Shown here: one piece after another, positions 1-8,329 of the stretch
Layout of the letters: each line of letters begins with the position of its first letter
Position numbering within the stretch: position 1 is the stretch's first letter
Assembly: GCF_040901545.1 (NCBI RefSeq)
Contig: NZ_JBBDYL010000066.1
Location: 1 to 62,211 of the forward strand
DNA: 62,211 nt
Reading direction: 5' to 3'
DNA from: Sulfuricaulis sp040901545
GTDB taxonomy: Bacteria > Pseudomonadota > Gammaproteobacteria > Acidiferrobacterales > Sulfurifustaceae
Notes under the pieces: generated by a model
Told to the model about the DNA's origin: nothing
Database searches by the model: none
The model's input: only the letters and a program-made list of their open reading frames with translations
Position numbers and translations under genes: made by a program

Positions 1-612
1 CGCATCAACAACAGCGTGATTCTCGGCGGGCTCATCGCCTTGATGGGCCTCATCTACATCGTGATGCACTTCTGGGGCGGCGGCACGCTCGATCTCAACA
101 TCGTCATTTTCATCTTCCTGATCGTCGGGCTCGCCCTTTTCCTGCGGCCCTACCAGTACTTGCTCGCCTTCTATGATGGGGTTCGCGCCTCCGCCGGGGT
201 CATCCTGCAGTTCCCGTTCTACGCCGGGATCATGGGCATGATCAGCTTCTCCGGGCTTGGCGTCATCATGGCGGGCTGGCTGATCAGCATCGCTAGCCCC
301 ACCACCTTCCCCATGATGGCGTGGCTCGCTTCGGGGTTCGTCAACCTGTTCGTGCCGTCCGGGGGCGGGGAGTGGGCCGTACTGGGCGAAACACTCATCC
401 GCGCGGGGCAGGGGCTCGGGGTGCCGATCGGCAAAACGATCATCGCCTACGGCACCGGCGATGCCTGGACCAATCTGTTCCAGCCGTTCTGGGCGATTGC
501 GCTGCTCGGCCTCACCGGCATGCGCGCGCGCGACATGTTCGGCTATTGCATCACGCTGATGTTCGCGTTGCTGCCGTTCTTTGCGATCCTGCTGACCTGG
601 CTGCCCTATTGA
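1..612 (+). CDS. atoE: AtoE-type short-chain fatty acid transporter, C-terminal part
   Basis: The reading frame is open from base 1 and ends at TGA 610-612, so the 5' part lies outside the window; about 203 residues are visible. The protein is strongly hydrophobic with several membrane segments and carries the motif FVPSGGGEWAV, typical of the AtoE/TIGR00366 family of short-chain fatty acid (acetoacetate/butyrate) permeases of the inner membrane. The next recognisable genes, a thiolase and a 3-hydroxybutyrate dehydrogenase, fit uptake and use of C4 acids or ketone bodies. The family call rests on the motif and context; the exact substrate is inferred. Confidence 0.85.
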   Translation, partial: RINNSVILGGLIALMGLIYIVMHFWGGGTLDLNIVIFIFLIVGLALFLRPYQYLLAFYDGVRASAGVILQFPFYAGIMGMISFSGLGVIMAGWLISIASPTTFPMMAWLASGFVNLFVPSGGGEWAVLGETLIRAGQGLGVPIGKTIIAYGTGDAWTNLFQPFWAIALLGLTGMRARDMFGYCITLMFALLPFFAILLTWLPY

Positions 613-674
613 AAAATTAGCCGGGATTCACACGATTAAACCCGGCCACTAGTTACCGGGGTAAGGGCTGAACA

Positions 675-710
675 CCATGGCCGGCTGAGGACAGCCGGCC
701 ATGGTTATTT
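675..710 (+). terminator. Hairpin terminator after atoE
   Basis: A perfect 13-bp inverted repeat, CCATGGCCGGCTG (675-687) and its complement (692-704) with loop AGGA, lies about 60 bases after the transporter stop and is followed by TTATTT. It is a likely transcription terminator, although the T tract is short. Confidence 0.65.
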
Positions 711-871
711 GAAGGCGCGAAGAACGGGGCCGGAGTGAGTTTCGCATTCCGGGTCCCACACGAACGCGCCCCCCACCCGGTACTCGGCGCGCCCGCTCGC
801 CCGGACCATGTTTACCGGACTAAATAAGATCAAATCCATGAAACCGGGGTAGCGGTCTTGATGTCTGTACC

Positions 872-890
872 AATCCCGTCAATCCTGTCT
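872..890. repeat. Half copy of the AATCCTGTC nonamer repeat
   Basis: Two consecutive 9-mers, AATCCCGTC and AATCCTGTC, match one arm of the complete inverted array at 50069-50160. They lie in the spacer between the transporter and the thiolase. The rest of 613-903 shows only the hairpin at 675-704 and no convincing gene. Confidence 0.5.
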
Positions 891-903
891 AAAGGACCGG
901 CTC

Positions 904-1146
904 GTGGACATGGGCATCGAGGCGGAGGAAGCGAAAGACAATATCGCGACTCTGGCCAATCCGGAGGCGCTGGCGTACTTTCGTGACCGTCAGGAGCTGA
1001 CTGGCAGAATTAATATGGAAAATTATCTCGCGCAACTCGGTGCCTGGGTGACGGTGGTCCAGGGCGCGATTTTTGTCGTGGGTGTACTCGCTTTCCGTCA
1101 CGGAGTCGGTGGCGAACCGGAGCGAGTTCTGAAGAAATCGTTGTAG
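904..1146 (+). CDS. Small hypothetical protein before the thiolase
   Basis: An 80-codon frame starting at GTG, with AAAGGA about 8 bases upstream, ends 14 bases before the thiolase ATG. Codon choice resembles the neighbours. The C-terminal half has one hydrophobic stretch (VTVVQGAIFVVGVLAF) that could be a membrane segment. I do not recognise a family. Position and spacing suggest a small member of the atoE-atoB-bdh operon, but it could also be a chance frame. Confidence 0.4.
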   Translation: MDMGIEAEEAKDNIATLANPEALAYFRDRQELTGRINMENYLAQLGAWVTVVQGAIFVVGVLAFRHGVGGEPERVLKKSL

Positions 1147-1160
1147 CCAAGGAGTAGAAA

Positions 1161-2336
1161 ATGGATGAAGTCGTTATCGTGGCCGCGGCGCGCACGGCGG
1201 TGGGCAAGTTTGGTGGAACACTTTCGCAGACTCCGGCGTCGGAACTCGGCGCGCGTGTGATTGCGGCACTGCTCGATCGAACCGGTCTTGATCCCGGGCA
1301 GATTTCCGAGGTCATCCTGGGTCAGGTGCTCACCGCCGGGTGCGGCCAGAATCCGGCGCGCCAGGCGGCGCTGAAAGCCGGGTTGCCGGACAGGGTTCCC
1401 GCCATGATGGTGGGGAAAGTTTGCGGCAGCGGGTTGAAGGCCGTTCACCTTGCCGCCCAGGCCATCAAGTGCGGCGATGCCGAAATTGTGATTGCCGGCG
1501 GCCAGGAGAACATGAGCGCCGCGCCCCACGTGTTGCCCGGATCGCGTGACGGCTTTCGCATGGGAGACGCCAAGCTCATCGACAGCATGATCGTTGATGG
1601 GCTGTGGGATGTGTATAACCAGTACCACATGGGCGTGACCGCCGAAAACGTCGCCGCCAAGTACGGTATCAGTCGTAAGGAACAGGACGCCTTCGCCGCC
1701 GCGTCACAGCAGAAGGCCCAAGCGGCGCAAAAGGTCTTTCGGTTCAAGGAAGAAACCGTTCCGCTTGAAATCGCCCACAAGAAGAGCACGATTATATTCG
1801 ACACCGACGAGTATCCCCGCCACGGCACCACGGTCGATTCGCTCGCCACGCTCAAACCGGCATTCAGCAAAGACGGGACCGTCACCGCGGGCAATGCCTC
1901 GGGCATCAACGACGGTGCGGCGGCGGTGGTGGTGATGAGTGCGAAAAAAGCGAAAACACAGGGATTGAAACCACTGGTCCGCATCAAGGCTTATTCCTCG
2001 GCCGGGCTCGATCCGAAAATCATGGGCATGGGCCCGGTACCGGCGAGTCAGCTCTGTCTGTCCAAGGCCGGCTGGAAACCGCAGGACATCGACCTCATCG
2101 AGCTCAATGAGGCGTTTGCCGCCCAATCGCTCGCGGTCATCCGCGAGATGAAATGGGATATGGATCGAATCAACGTCAACGGCGGGGCCATCGCGATCGG
2201 TCATCCGATCGGCGCCTCGGGGTGCCGCATCCTGGTGACGCTGATCCACGAAATGATCAAGCGTGACGCGAAAAAAGGTTTTGCCTCCATGTGCATTGGC
2301 GGGGGAATGGGCGTGGCGCTGGCCGTGGAGCGCTAG
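1161..2336 (+). CDS. atoB: Acetyl-CoA C-acetyltransferase (thiolase)
   Basis: 391 residues, the usual length of biosynthetic/degradative thiolase II, which interconverts acetoacetyl-CoA plus CoA and two acetyl-CoA. The nucleophilic Cys lies in GKVCGSGLKAVH, the His in GGAIAIGHPIGASG and the second active Cys in CIGGGMGVA near the C-terminus. ATG 1161 has a clear AAGGAG ribosome site. It lies 3 bases before the 3-hydroxybutyrate dehydrogenase gene and downstream of an AtoE permease, so the set likely feeds acetoacetate or 3-hydroxybutyrate into acetyl-CoA. A polyhydroxybutyrate role (PhaA) cannot be excluded; no phaC or phaB is in the window. Confidence 0.95.
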   Translation: MDEVVIVAAARTAVGKFGGTLSQTPASELGARVIAALLDRTGLDPGQISEVILGQVLTAGCGQNPARQAALKAGLPDRVPAMMVGKVCGSGLKAVHLAAQAIKCGDAEIVIAGGQENMSAAPHVLPGSRDGFRMGDAKLIDSMIVDGLWDVYNQYHMGVTAENVAAKYGISRKEQDAFAAASQQKAQAAQKVFRFKEETVPLEIAHKKSTIIFDTDEYPRHGTTVDSLATLKPAFSKDGTVTAGNASGINDGAAAVVVMSAKKAKTQGLKPLVRIKAYSSAGLDPKIMGMGPVPASQLCLSKAGWKPQDIDLIELNEAFAAQSLAVIREMKWDMDRINVNGGAIAIGHPIGASGCRILVTLIHEMIKRDAKKGFASMCIGGGMGVALAVER

Positions 2337-2339
2337 CCT

Positions 2340-3110
2340 ATGACGGGAAAAAACCTGGCGGGAAAAGTCGCGGTGGTGACCGGTGCGGCGAGCGGCGTCG
2401 GCAAATCCATCGCCGAGCGGCTGGCGGCGGAGGGCGCGCGAGTGGTCGTCGCCGATATCTCGGCCGGCGGCGCGCAGGTCGCCCAGGACATCGGCGGTTT
2501 TTTTATCCAGGGGGATTCAAGCCGGCGCGCGGATTGCCGGAAACTGATCGACGAAACGCTGGCACGCTACCGGACGATCCACATCCTGGTGAACAACGCC
2601 GGTTTCCAGCACGTCTCCCCGATCGAAGATTTTCCCGAGGACATCTGGGACAACATGATCGCGGTGATGCTGACCGCGCCGTTTTTGCTTACACGCTATG
2701 CCTGGCCGGCCATGAAGACGCAGCGCTGGGGGCGGGTGATCAATATCTCCTCCATCCACGGCCAGGTCGCGTCTCCGCATAAAGCCGGATACGTGTCCGC
2801 CAAGCATGGCTTGATCGGGCTCACGCGCACCGCGGCGCTTGAGGGCGGCCCCTTCGGCATTACCGTCAACGCCATATGTCCCGCCTACGTCCGCACTCCG
2901 CTCGTGAACAGCCAGATCGCCGACCAGGCCCGCACACGCGGCATTCCGACGGAAGAAGTGATCGAAAAAATCATGCTGGAACCCGCGGCGGTGAAACGCC
3001 TCATCGAGCCGGAAGAGGTTGCGGAGTTTGTTGCCTACCTCTGCAGTCCGCCCGGCGGTGTGTTCACCGGTGCTGCACTGTCCATGGACCTCGGGTGGAC
3101 GGCGCGCTAG
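2340..3110 (+). CDS. bdhA: 3-hydroxybutyrate dehydrogenase (SDR family)
   Basis: 256 residues, a classical short-chain dehydrogenase. The NAD-binding TGAASGVGKSIAE is near the N-terminus, NNAG follows near residue 85, and the catalytic Ser-Tyr-Lys set is in ISSIHGQ and GYVSAKHG. The length, the motif LVNNAGFQHV(S)PIE and the thiolase neighbour all point to D-3-hydroxybutyrate dehydrogenase, which oxidises 3-hydroxybutyrate to acetoacetate with NAD. It starts 3 bases after the thiolase stop, so it is co-transcribed with it. The SDR fold is certain; substrate identity is strongly suggested by context. Confidence 0.88.
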   Translation: MTGKNLAGKVAVVTGAASGVGKSIAERLAAEGARVVVADISAGGAQVAQDIGGFFIQGDSSRRADCRKLIDETLARYRTIHILVNNAGFQHVSPIEDFPEDIWDNMIAVMLTAPFLLTRYAWPAMKTQRWGRVINISSIHGQVASPHKAGYVSAKHGLIGLTRTAALEGGPFGITVNAICPAYVRTPLVNSQIADQARTRGIPTEEVIEKIMLEPAAVKRLIEPEEVAEFVAYLCSPPGGVFTGAALSMDLGWTAR

Positions 3111-3121
3111 CGGATTAAAAA

Positions 3122-3147
3122 GCCGGGTGTCTGTGCGGACACCCGGC
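3122..3147. terminator. Bidirectional hairpin between bdhA and the bufferin-like gene
   Basis: GCCGGGTGTC and GACACCCGGC pair as a perfect 10-bp stem around a 6-base loop. Read on the minus strand it is followed by a TTTTT run, making a canonical intrinsic terminator for the minus-strand gene ending at 3186. On the plus strand it closes the bdhA operon. Confidence 0.85.
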
Positions 3148-3185
3148 GTTATTACTTCAATGGAAAGAAAACGCGTGGATTACTG

Positions 3186-3449
3186 TTATTTTTTCAATTT
3201 TGCCAGGGCGGCATCGCAATCCGCTTTGGACATCTCAAGAAATCCCTGACCCTTGCAACTATTCTGTCCCTTACAGGCGTTGGTGGCGGTTTGACAGGCG
3301 CCTTGGCCCTTGCAGCTGTTCACGCCCTTGCACTGCACCTTGCTCTCGGCCATGTGTTTGGCGGCCAGAACCGGGGTGATATAGGCGGTGGCAAATAGCC
3401 CGGCGGCCGCGGTGGCCAGGGCGAGGCCGGTGAGTTTTTTAGCATTCAT
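3186..3449 (-). CDS. BufA2-like periplasmic Cys-rich peptide (bufferin-type)
   Basis: 87 residues from ATG 3449, which has GGAG seven bases upstream; a longer frame to 3491 lacks such a site. The N-terminal signal peptide (MNAKKLTGLALATAAAGLF...) ends near VLAAKH. The mature part has six cysteines in a repeated pattern, CKG-x2-SCKGQGAC, then ACKGQNSCKGQG, and a seventh in MSKADCDAALAKLK. This matches the BufA2 family, ribosomally made precursors whose Cys are modified by MNIO (BufB) with BufC to bind copper in the periplasm. No BufB, BufC or DoxX-like partner is next to it here. Family call from the Cys pattern; copper role is inferred. Confidence 0.75.
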   Translation of the reverse strand: MNAKKLTGLALATAAAGLFATAYITPVLAAKHMAESKVQCKGVNSCKGQGACQTATNACKGQNSCKGQGFLEMSKADCDAALAKLKK

Positions 3450-3671
3450 GTCTGATCTCCAATTTATATTGAGTTGATTGAATGAGAGCATGCATGGTTA
3501 TCATGCACGTGAGACCTATGACAGCGATTCACGACAATGGTGCAATCGCGCCTAACTCTTTACTGGGAGCCAAGCCGCGGCGACACGACTATTAGTCGCG
3601 TTTGCGCGGTCACCATTAACATAACGATCGATAGATTTTGGCCTCCTACTTCCCATATAAAAATTGTGGTT

Positions 3672-4796
3672 TTAACAGCACTTCGTGTCGGACAAATAGG
3701 ACGAAACAGGCCCGGCACCCTTGGTTTCCGCGGCCGGACGCGGTGCCCCGGCCGGGAGGCACCAACTTGCCGGGGGAATGCGCGGTGACACGGGCAGGAT
3801 TCCGATAAAGTCATGCTTAAGCGGACCTTGCGTGAGAAACCGGAAAGTACGCTCACATACCGCCATGCGCTGGCCACGCGGGAACACATGCCCTTCATCG
3901 TCGGTAATCGAGGCATAAGGTCCGCGGTAGATCACGGCATGACCATAATCCAGACAAGGCGCGTTATCGCCTGTTACCGCCGTGAGCGTGACGGAGCGAA
4001 ACTCGATGCCGTGAACGATTTGCCACGGTTTCGCATCCCATTTGTCGTAACCGACGGCGAGAAATCCGGCGTCGGCGAAGGCTTGCAAAAACGCCTGCTC
4101 CTGAAAAGCGCCGGAGATGCAACCACTCCACAATGCGGGATCGTTTTTGAGCGATTCCGGGACCGTTTCATCGCTCACGATGTCCGAAATCGCCACGCGT
4201 CCGCCGGGTTTGAGCACACGATGAATCTCGCGCACCATTTGCGCCCGATCGGACTCGTTGACCAGATTGAGGACGCAGTTCGAAATCACCACGTCCACCG
4301 AGGAATCGGGGATCAACGGGCGTAGTGCACGTTGTTGCGATTGGAACGCCAGCAGGGCCGCGAGGTCGTTGGCGTCACACACCGGATTCGATTTCTGATA
4401 CCGATCCGTGGCCTCGAGATCGAGCGCCAGGTCCTGGATATGGCCCTTGACGAAACGCACGCGATCGCCTCCCAGCCTGGCTGCCATCTCGTTTTGGTAT
4501 TTGCGCGCGAGCGCCAGCATGTCGTCATTCATGTCCACGCCAATCACCCGCCCCTGCTTGCCGACGATTTGCGCGGCCAGGTAACAGACCTTGCCGCCGC
4601 CGCTGCCGAGATCGAGCACAGTATCGCCCGCGCGCACGTAGCGCGAAGGGTCGCCGCAGCCGTAATCTTTCTCGACGATCTCCGGCGGCAAGATCGCCAG
4701 CAATTCCCTGTTGTAATCGACCGGACAGCACAGATCGGCTTGCGCCGATTGCGCGGCTTGCGAATAACGTTCGAGGATATGCTGTTGTTGACCCAT
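3672..4796 (-). CDS. arsM: Arsenite S-adenosylmethionine methyltransferase
   Basis: 374 residues from ATG 4796 with a GGAGG site. The Rossmann methyltransferase motif I is DLGSGGGK (about residues 62-69), followed by GVDMNDDML and a VISNCVLNL segment. ArsM-type cysteines are present: CC at 23-24, YGCGDP (Cys47), SNCVLNL and the WSGCISGAF motif. A C-terminal extension ends in a Cys pair (TKCC). ArsM methylates As(III) using SAM; next to ArsS it makes the dimethylarsenic intermediate of arsenosugars. It is separated from arsS by a repeat element, but same strand and function indicate one unit. Confidence 0.88.
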   Translation of the reverse strand: MGQQQHILERYSQAAQSAQADLCCPVDYNRELLAILPPEIVEKDYGCGDPSRYVRAGDTVLDLGSGGGKVCYLAAQIVGKQGRVIGVDMNDDMLALARKYQNEMAARLGGDRVRFVKGHIQDLALDLEATDRYQKSNPVCDANDLAALLAFQSQQRALRPLIPDSSVDVVISNCVLNLVNESDRAQMVREIHRVLKPGGRVAISDIVSDETVPESLKNDPALWSGCISGAFQEQAFLQAFADAGFLAVGYDKWDAKPWQIVHGIEFRSVTLTAVTGDNAPCLDYGHAVIYRGPYASITDDEGHVFPRGQRMAVCERTFRFLTQGPLKHDFIGILPVSPRIPPASWCLPAGAPRPAAETKGAGPVSSYLSDTKCC

Positions 4797-4867
4797 GGAT
4801 TGCCTCCGTTTTATATCGTGTTCAAAGTGAAAGAACGCGCGCCTCGCGCGCCACGGCTCGCCCCCTT

Positions 4868-4990
4868 CTCCCCTTGCGGGAGAAGGGGTGGGGATGAGGG
4901 GTAAGATCCCCTCACCCTTTGCCCTCTCCCTGTGGGAGAGGGGAAGTCGGTCGGTTCAATCCGGAAACATCAAATACCAGCGGCTTGAAT
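4868..4990. repeat. Composite CCCTCACCC-type intergenic repeat, copy A
   Basis: Two GC-rich hairpins (CCCTTCTCCCC/GGGGAGAAGGG-like and CCCTCTCCC/GGGAGAGGG-like) joined by CCCTCACCC are followed by a third imperfect stem built from a TTCAATCCG-like arm and CGGCTTGAA. The same order of parts, including the spacer AACATCAAA, recurs at 47889-48055. It fills the gap between arsS and arsM and is of the REP-like kind common in proteobacteria. No coding frame in it is credible. Confidence 0.8.
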
Positions 4991-5001
4991 CCGGTGGTTA
5001 T

Positions 5002-5967
5002 TTACTGACTCAACACGCCGCCGCAACTGCTGCCGGCGCCCGCGGTACAGCCGTAGCAGTGATCGGCGACGGTAATGGCTCTGCCCTCCAGATCCTCGTG
5101 CCACAAATCGGTGAGATGCATTCGTGGTTTGGCGCCACCGCCCAAGGGCAGGCCCAGCATCTGATTGAAATCGCAGTCGTACACGTATCCGCGCCAATCC
5201 ACGCTGATCAGCCGGCGGCACATGACCTGCTCGAGGTTTTCATCACGATGCGCCTGCTTGAGCAGGGTCATGTACGGCTTGAATTGACCTTTGGAAACCA
5301 GCGTACTGCCAAAGCGCTGGATGGGCATGTTGGTGATGATAAAGAGACGGTTAAACACGATGTCATAGCGTGTCTTGAGTTCCCGGTGATAGTCTTCCTC
5401 GAGTGCCGCCTGCGGCGGAGGCAGCACGGGTCCTTGCGGGTTGTAAACCAGATTGAGCGTAAGTCCCGAACCGGTTACCCCGTATCCAATGGCGTTCAGG
5501 CGTTTTAGCGCCCGCAGGCTGGTAGCGAACACACCCGGCCCGCGTTGCCGCTCGACGTTTTCTTCCAGGTAGCAGGGCAGCGAGGCGGTAATTTCCACGC
5601 GGTTTTCCGCCAGGAACTCCGCCAGGCCCTCCTGGCCCGGTTCTTCGAGAATCGTGAGGTTGCAACGATCGATGGTGTGAACTCCCATTTGTGCGGCGGC
5701 TTGCACGAGATAACGGAACCGGGGATTCAATTCCGGGGCGCCGCCGGTGAGGTCCAGTTTTTTTATTCCCCGATGACGCAGGAAGGCAATTACCAGTTCG
5801 ATCGTTTTCTCGTCCATCATTTCTTTTCGTTGCGGGCTGGCGTTGACGTGGCAATGCAAACAAGCCTGGTTGCAGCGGTAACCAAGATTAACCTGCAACG
5901 TTTCCAGCTGGGCGCGGGTGATGGCAGGAAAATCGCTGAGTTCGAGTCGGTGAAGTATCGCGTGCAT
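5002..5967 (-). CDS. arsS: Arsenosugar biosynthesis radical SAM protein
   Basis: 321 residues from ATG 5967; the long upstream extension of this frame overlaps the phosphate permease gene and is rejected. The radical SAM iron-sulfur motif CNQACLHCH is near residue 33. A LDLTGGAPELNP motif follows, and the C-terminal DUF3641 part ends with DHCYGCTAGAGSSCGG. This layout is that of ArsS, which transfers a 5'-deoxyadenosyl group to dimethylarsenite in arsenosugar synthesis. Some relatives carry selenocysteine in the C-terminal motif; this one has Cys. It is 11 bases downstream of the PiT gene in the same operon. Confidence 0.93.
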   Translation of the reverse strand: MHAILHRLELSDFPAITRAQLETLQVNLGYRCNQACLHCHVNASPQRKEMMDEKTIELVIAFLRHRGIKKLDLTGGAPELNPRFRYLVQAAAQMGVHTIDRCNLTILEEPGQEGLAEFLAENRVEITASLPCYLEENVERQRGPGVFATSLRALKRLNAIGYGVTGSGLTLNLVYNPQGPVLPPPQAALEEDYHRELKTRYDIVFNRLFIITNMPIQRFGSTLVSKGQFKPYMTLLKQAHRDENLEQVMCRRLISVDWRGYVYDCDFNQMLGLPLGGGAKPRMHLTDLWHEDLEGRAITVADHCYGCTAGAGSSCGGVLSQ

Positions 5968-5978
5968 GATTTTATATC

Positions 5979-7061
5979 TCAGTGATAAAGTTGTTGGGAG
6001 AGAAACGTGGCGGTGGCGGCCAGAATTCCTGCCGCGGGCAGCGTCACGATCCACGCCAGCAGGATAGCGCGCAGCGCATCCGCCTGTGTGGGCACGGAGC
6101 GATCCGCGAAACGGATACCCATCAGTGCGCCGGTGCTGACGTGCGTGGTGGAGACGGGTAGACCGAGCGGCGAGGCCATCAGCACCAGCAACGCTGTGCC
6201 GGCGTTGGCGGTCAGACCTTGGCCCGGGTCCAGTCGGGCCACACGATGGGCCAGCACCCGCGTCACGCGCTTGCCGGCCCAGTGACTGCCGGCGCCCATG
6301 ACCAGGGAGACCAGGGCGATCGCCACGACCCAGGCATCGGGTTGCGGGAGGCTCGTGCCGGCCAGGAGCAGAATGAGAAACGCGGCGATTTTCGGAACGT
6401 CGTTGAGGCCGCGGGCGAAACTGGTGGCGCCGGCGCTCAACCAGTGGAGCGCGCGCAGCAGCCGCTGTTGCCAGGTGTGCCCGGGCTGGCGCGGTTCGGC
6501 ACAAACGTACGGATCGGCGCGCCACTCGTCTTCGGCGCAGCAGCCGGGCCGCCAGTCCGGCAAGCGGTTCGTCACCCAGCGCGACGCCCGCAGCAGCAGC
6601 CAGCAAAGCAGGATCGCGATCAGCGGGCTGAGCAGCAAGGGCGCGACGGCTTTGTTGGTAATGACAGCGAGGTGCAGTCCGTCCGGACCGATGGCGATGA
6701 GTGCGGCGCCGGCGATGCCGCCGAGCAGTGCATGAGTGGTGGAGACTGGCCACCCGAAACGGGTGGCGAGGCCGACCCAGCCGAAGGCGCCGGCTATGGC
6801 GCCCGCCATGAATGCCGTATCGGGACGGTAATCCGGCGCGAGAAATCCGGTGCTAAAGTTGGCCGCCAGCACGCCGCCCCACAGGATGCCGGTCAGTCCG
6901 CCGAGCACCGTGAACAGCGTGCCCCAGCGGATGGCCCGGCGCGCGTCGCACAGTCCGCAGCCCACCAGGGTGGCAACGCCCCTGGAAACATCGTTGGCGC
7001 CGTTGACCCAGGCGAGCAGCAGAACGGGTGTGCCGATTAATATCAGGGCGGCGGTGTTCAT
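5979..7061 (-). CDS. PiT-family inorganic phosphate transporter
   Basis: 360 residues, mostly membrane. Both inverted PiT repeats are present: WVNGANDVSRGVATLVG near the N-terminus with GWPVSTTHALLGG, and ARGLNDVPKIAAF with GLPVSTTHVSTGA in the second half. A Cys-bearing hydrophilic loop separates them. The ATG overlaps the stop of the TVP38 gene by 4 bases. PiT permeases move phosphate with H+ or Na+ across the inner membrane and can also admit arsenate. Its place inside the arsenosugar operon suggests selective phosphate uptake or arsenic handling; that role is inferred. Confidence 0.92.
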   Translation of the reverse strand: MNTAALILIGTPVLLLAWVNGANDVSRGVATLVGCGLCDARRAIRWGTLFTVLGGLTGILWGGVLAANFSTGFLAPDYRPDTAFMAGAIAGAFGWVGLATRFGWPVSTTHALLGGIAGAALIAIGPDGLHLAVITNKAVAPLLLSPLIAILLCWLLLRASRWVTNRLPDWRPGCCAEDEWRADPYVCAEPRQPGHTWQQRLLRALHWLSAGATSFARGLNDVPKIAAFLILLLAGTSLPQPDAWVVAIALVSLVMGAGSHWAGKRVTRVLAHRVARLDPGQGLTANAGTALLVLMASPLGLPVSTTHVSTGALMGIRFADRSVPTQADALRAILLAWIVTLPAAGILAATATFLSQQLYH

Positions 7062-7789
7062 AAGGTTCCCTTCTGCGTGGTGTCAATGCGCCGCTTGAAG
7101 ATTATGGGCAGGAGCGCGAACAAACCGAGCAGACCAAATGAAGCCAGCACTTCCCACGAAACCAGGTTATCGAGGGAATCAATGCTGGCGAGGGAGCGCC
7201 CCAGGTTGGCAAACACGAAACTGCCGGGAATGATGCCGATCACGGTGGCCAGGGCATATGTTCGAAGCGGCACGGAAGTGAAGGCCGACGCGAGATTGAC
7301 CATCCAGAATGGAAACAGCGGCACCAGGCGCAAAAAAAGCAGATAGTGAAATGCCCGGTGCTCGAAACCCTGGAGTAGCCGCGCCGCCCGTGCGTTGCGG
7401 ACCAGGCGCTCGCGGGCCGCATCGGCGAACAGATAGCGGGCCCCGAGGAACAACAGAATGGCGCCGAGCGTTGCCGCGACCACGATCAAAAGCGTGCCCG
7501 TGACGCGGCCGAACACGAAGCCGATGGCAAGCGACAAGACGGTGGCGCCGGGTATGCTGAGCGCCACGACCGCGGCATACAACAGACCCCAAAGCAGGAG
7601 CGCCGTCCACAGGCGTTCCTGGGCGAATGCCAGGAGCTGATCGCGGTGCGTTTTGATCGTGTTCAACGTGAGCAGATCGTTTCCTCCAAATGCGAAGAAC
7701 GCGACCAGACCGGCGACCAGGATCAGGATGATCACCGTCTTGACCGCCGCGTGGCGGCGGGAGTCGTGGGGTCTGGTTTCCGCTGTCAT
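7058..7789 (-). CDS. TVP38/TMEM64 family membrane protein
   Basis: 243 residues from ATG 7789; a TTG at 7819 would add ten residues but shows no better ribosome site. Several membrane segments surround the family core (LSIPGATVLSLAIGFVFGR, then RLVPLFPFWMVNLASAF, then GIIPGSFVFANLG). The SNARE-associated/DedA-like VTT domain family has poorly defined transport or lipid roles. Members often sit beside a mercuric-reductase-like flavoprotein and ArsS, as here. It overlaps the PiT start by 4 bases and follows DUF302. Confidence 0.9.
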   Translation of the reverse strand: MTAETRPHDSRRHAAVKTVIILILVAGLVAFFAFGGNDLLTLNTIKTHRDQLLAFAQERLWTALLLWGLLYAAVVALSIPGATVLSLAIGFVFGRVTGTLLIVVAATLGAILLFLGARYLFADAARERLVRNARAARLLQGFEHRAFHYLLFLRLVPLFPFWMVNLASAFTSVPLRTYALATVIGIIPGSFVFANLGRSLASIDSLDNLVSWEVLASFGLLGLFALLPIIFKRRIDTTQKGTL

Positions 7790-7822
7790 GGGTTGGCTGG
7801 GAAGAGGGCAGTCGATCAATGG

Positions 7823-8278
7823 TTAACGGCGAGTGGCTTCTTGCGCGAATCCGGCGAGCGCCTTGCTTATGTTCTGCGCGACTTCGCCGCATTCGCCGGC
7901 CTGGTGGCGTCCGGCGAGCCAGACCGGGTCGTTGTAGCCGAGCCAGACCTTCCCCGTGTTGTCCTGCCACGCCAGAGCCTTGAGCGGCAGGTCAATACCC
8001 GCGGTCTGGGCGCACAGCATGAGCGGCGTGCCGCCCTGAGGGTTGCCGAAGATGAGAACCTCCGTCGGGCGCAGCTGTTTGCCCACCTTGGCGGCGCCGG
8101 CGGCATGGTCGATGCGGGCGAACACGTTCATCCCTTTCTGTTTTACGACCGCTTCCAGCCGGTCCATGGTGGTTTTGGCGTCGTGCGCGCTCGGCACCGT
8201 GATCAGGACGTCGGCGGCCCAGGCGAACGACGCGCCGAACAGGGCAAGCGCGGCAACCGGGTAATGTGCAGGCTTCAT
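7823..8278 (-). CDS. DUF302 domain protein, exported
   Basis: 151 residues from ATG 8278, preceded by a strong AAGGAGG; an in-frame start 36 bases upstream lacks one. A signal peptide (MKPAHYPVAALALFGASFAWA) precedes a DUF302 domain with FARIDHAAGAAKVG and the PTEVLIFGNPQGGTPLM core, ending in LNDPVWL-like YNDPVWLAGRH. DUF302 proteins are small periplasmic proteins of unknown role, frequent near sulfur or metal oxidation genes. It lies between DUF3179 and TVP38 in the arsenic operon. Confidence 0.88.
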   Translation of the reverse strand: MKPAHYPVAALALFGASFAWAADVLITVPSAHDAKTTMDRLEAVVKQKGMNVFARIDHAAGAAKVGKQLRPTEVLIFGNPQGGTPLMLCAQTAGIDLPLKALAWQDNTGKVWLGYNDPVWLAGRHQAGECGEVAQNISKALAGFAQEATRR

Positions 8279-8329
8279 GAATGTCCTCCTTGTTGTGGGT
8301 TGGATGTTGTTCAAGTTCCGCAGCCGCCG

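Noticed and set aside
4951..4975. GGTTCAATCC as a tRNA T-arm
   Set aside because: No acceptor, D or anticodon stems around it; the sequence belongs to the composite repeat.
5968..6753. N-terminal extension of the ArsS frame up to 583 residues
   Set aside because: The extension lies wholly within the PiT gene in another frame and is Arg-rich; ATG 5967 gives a family-length ArsS.
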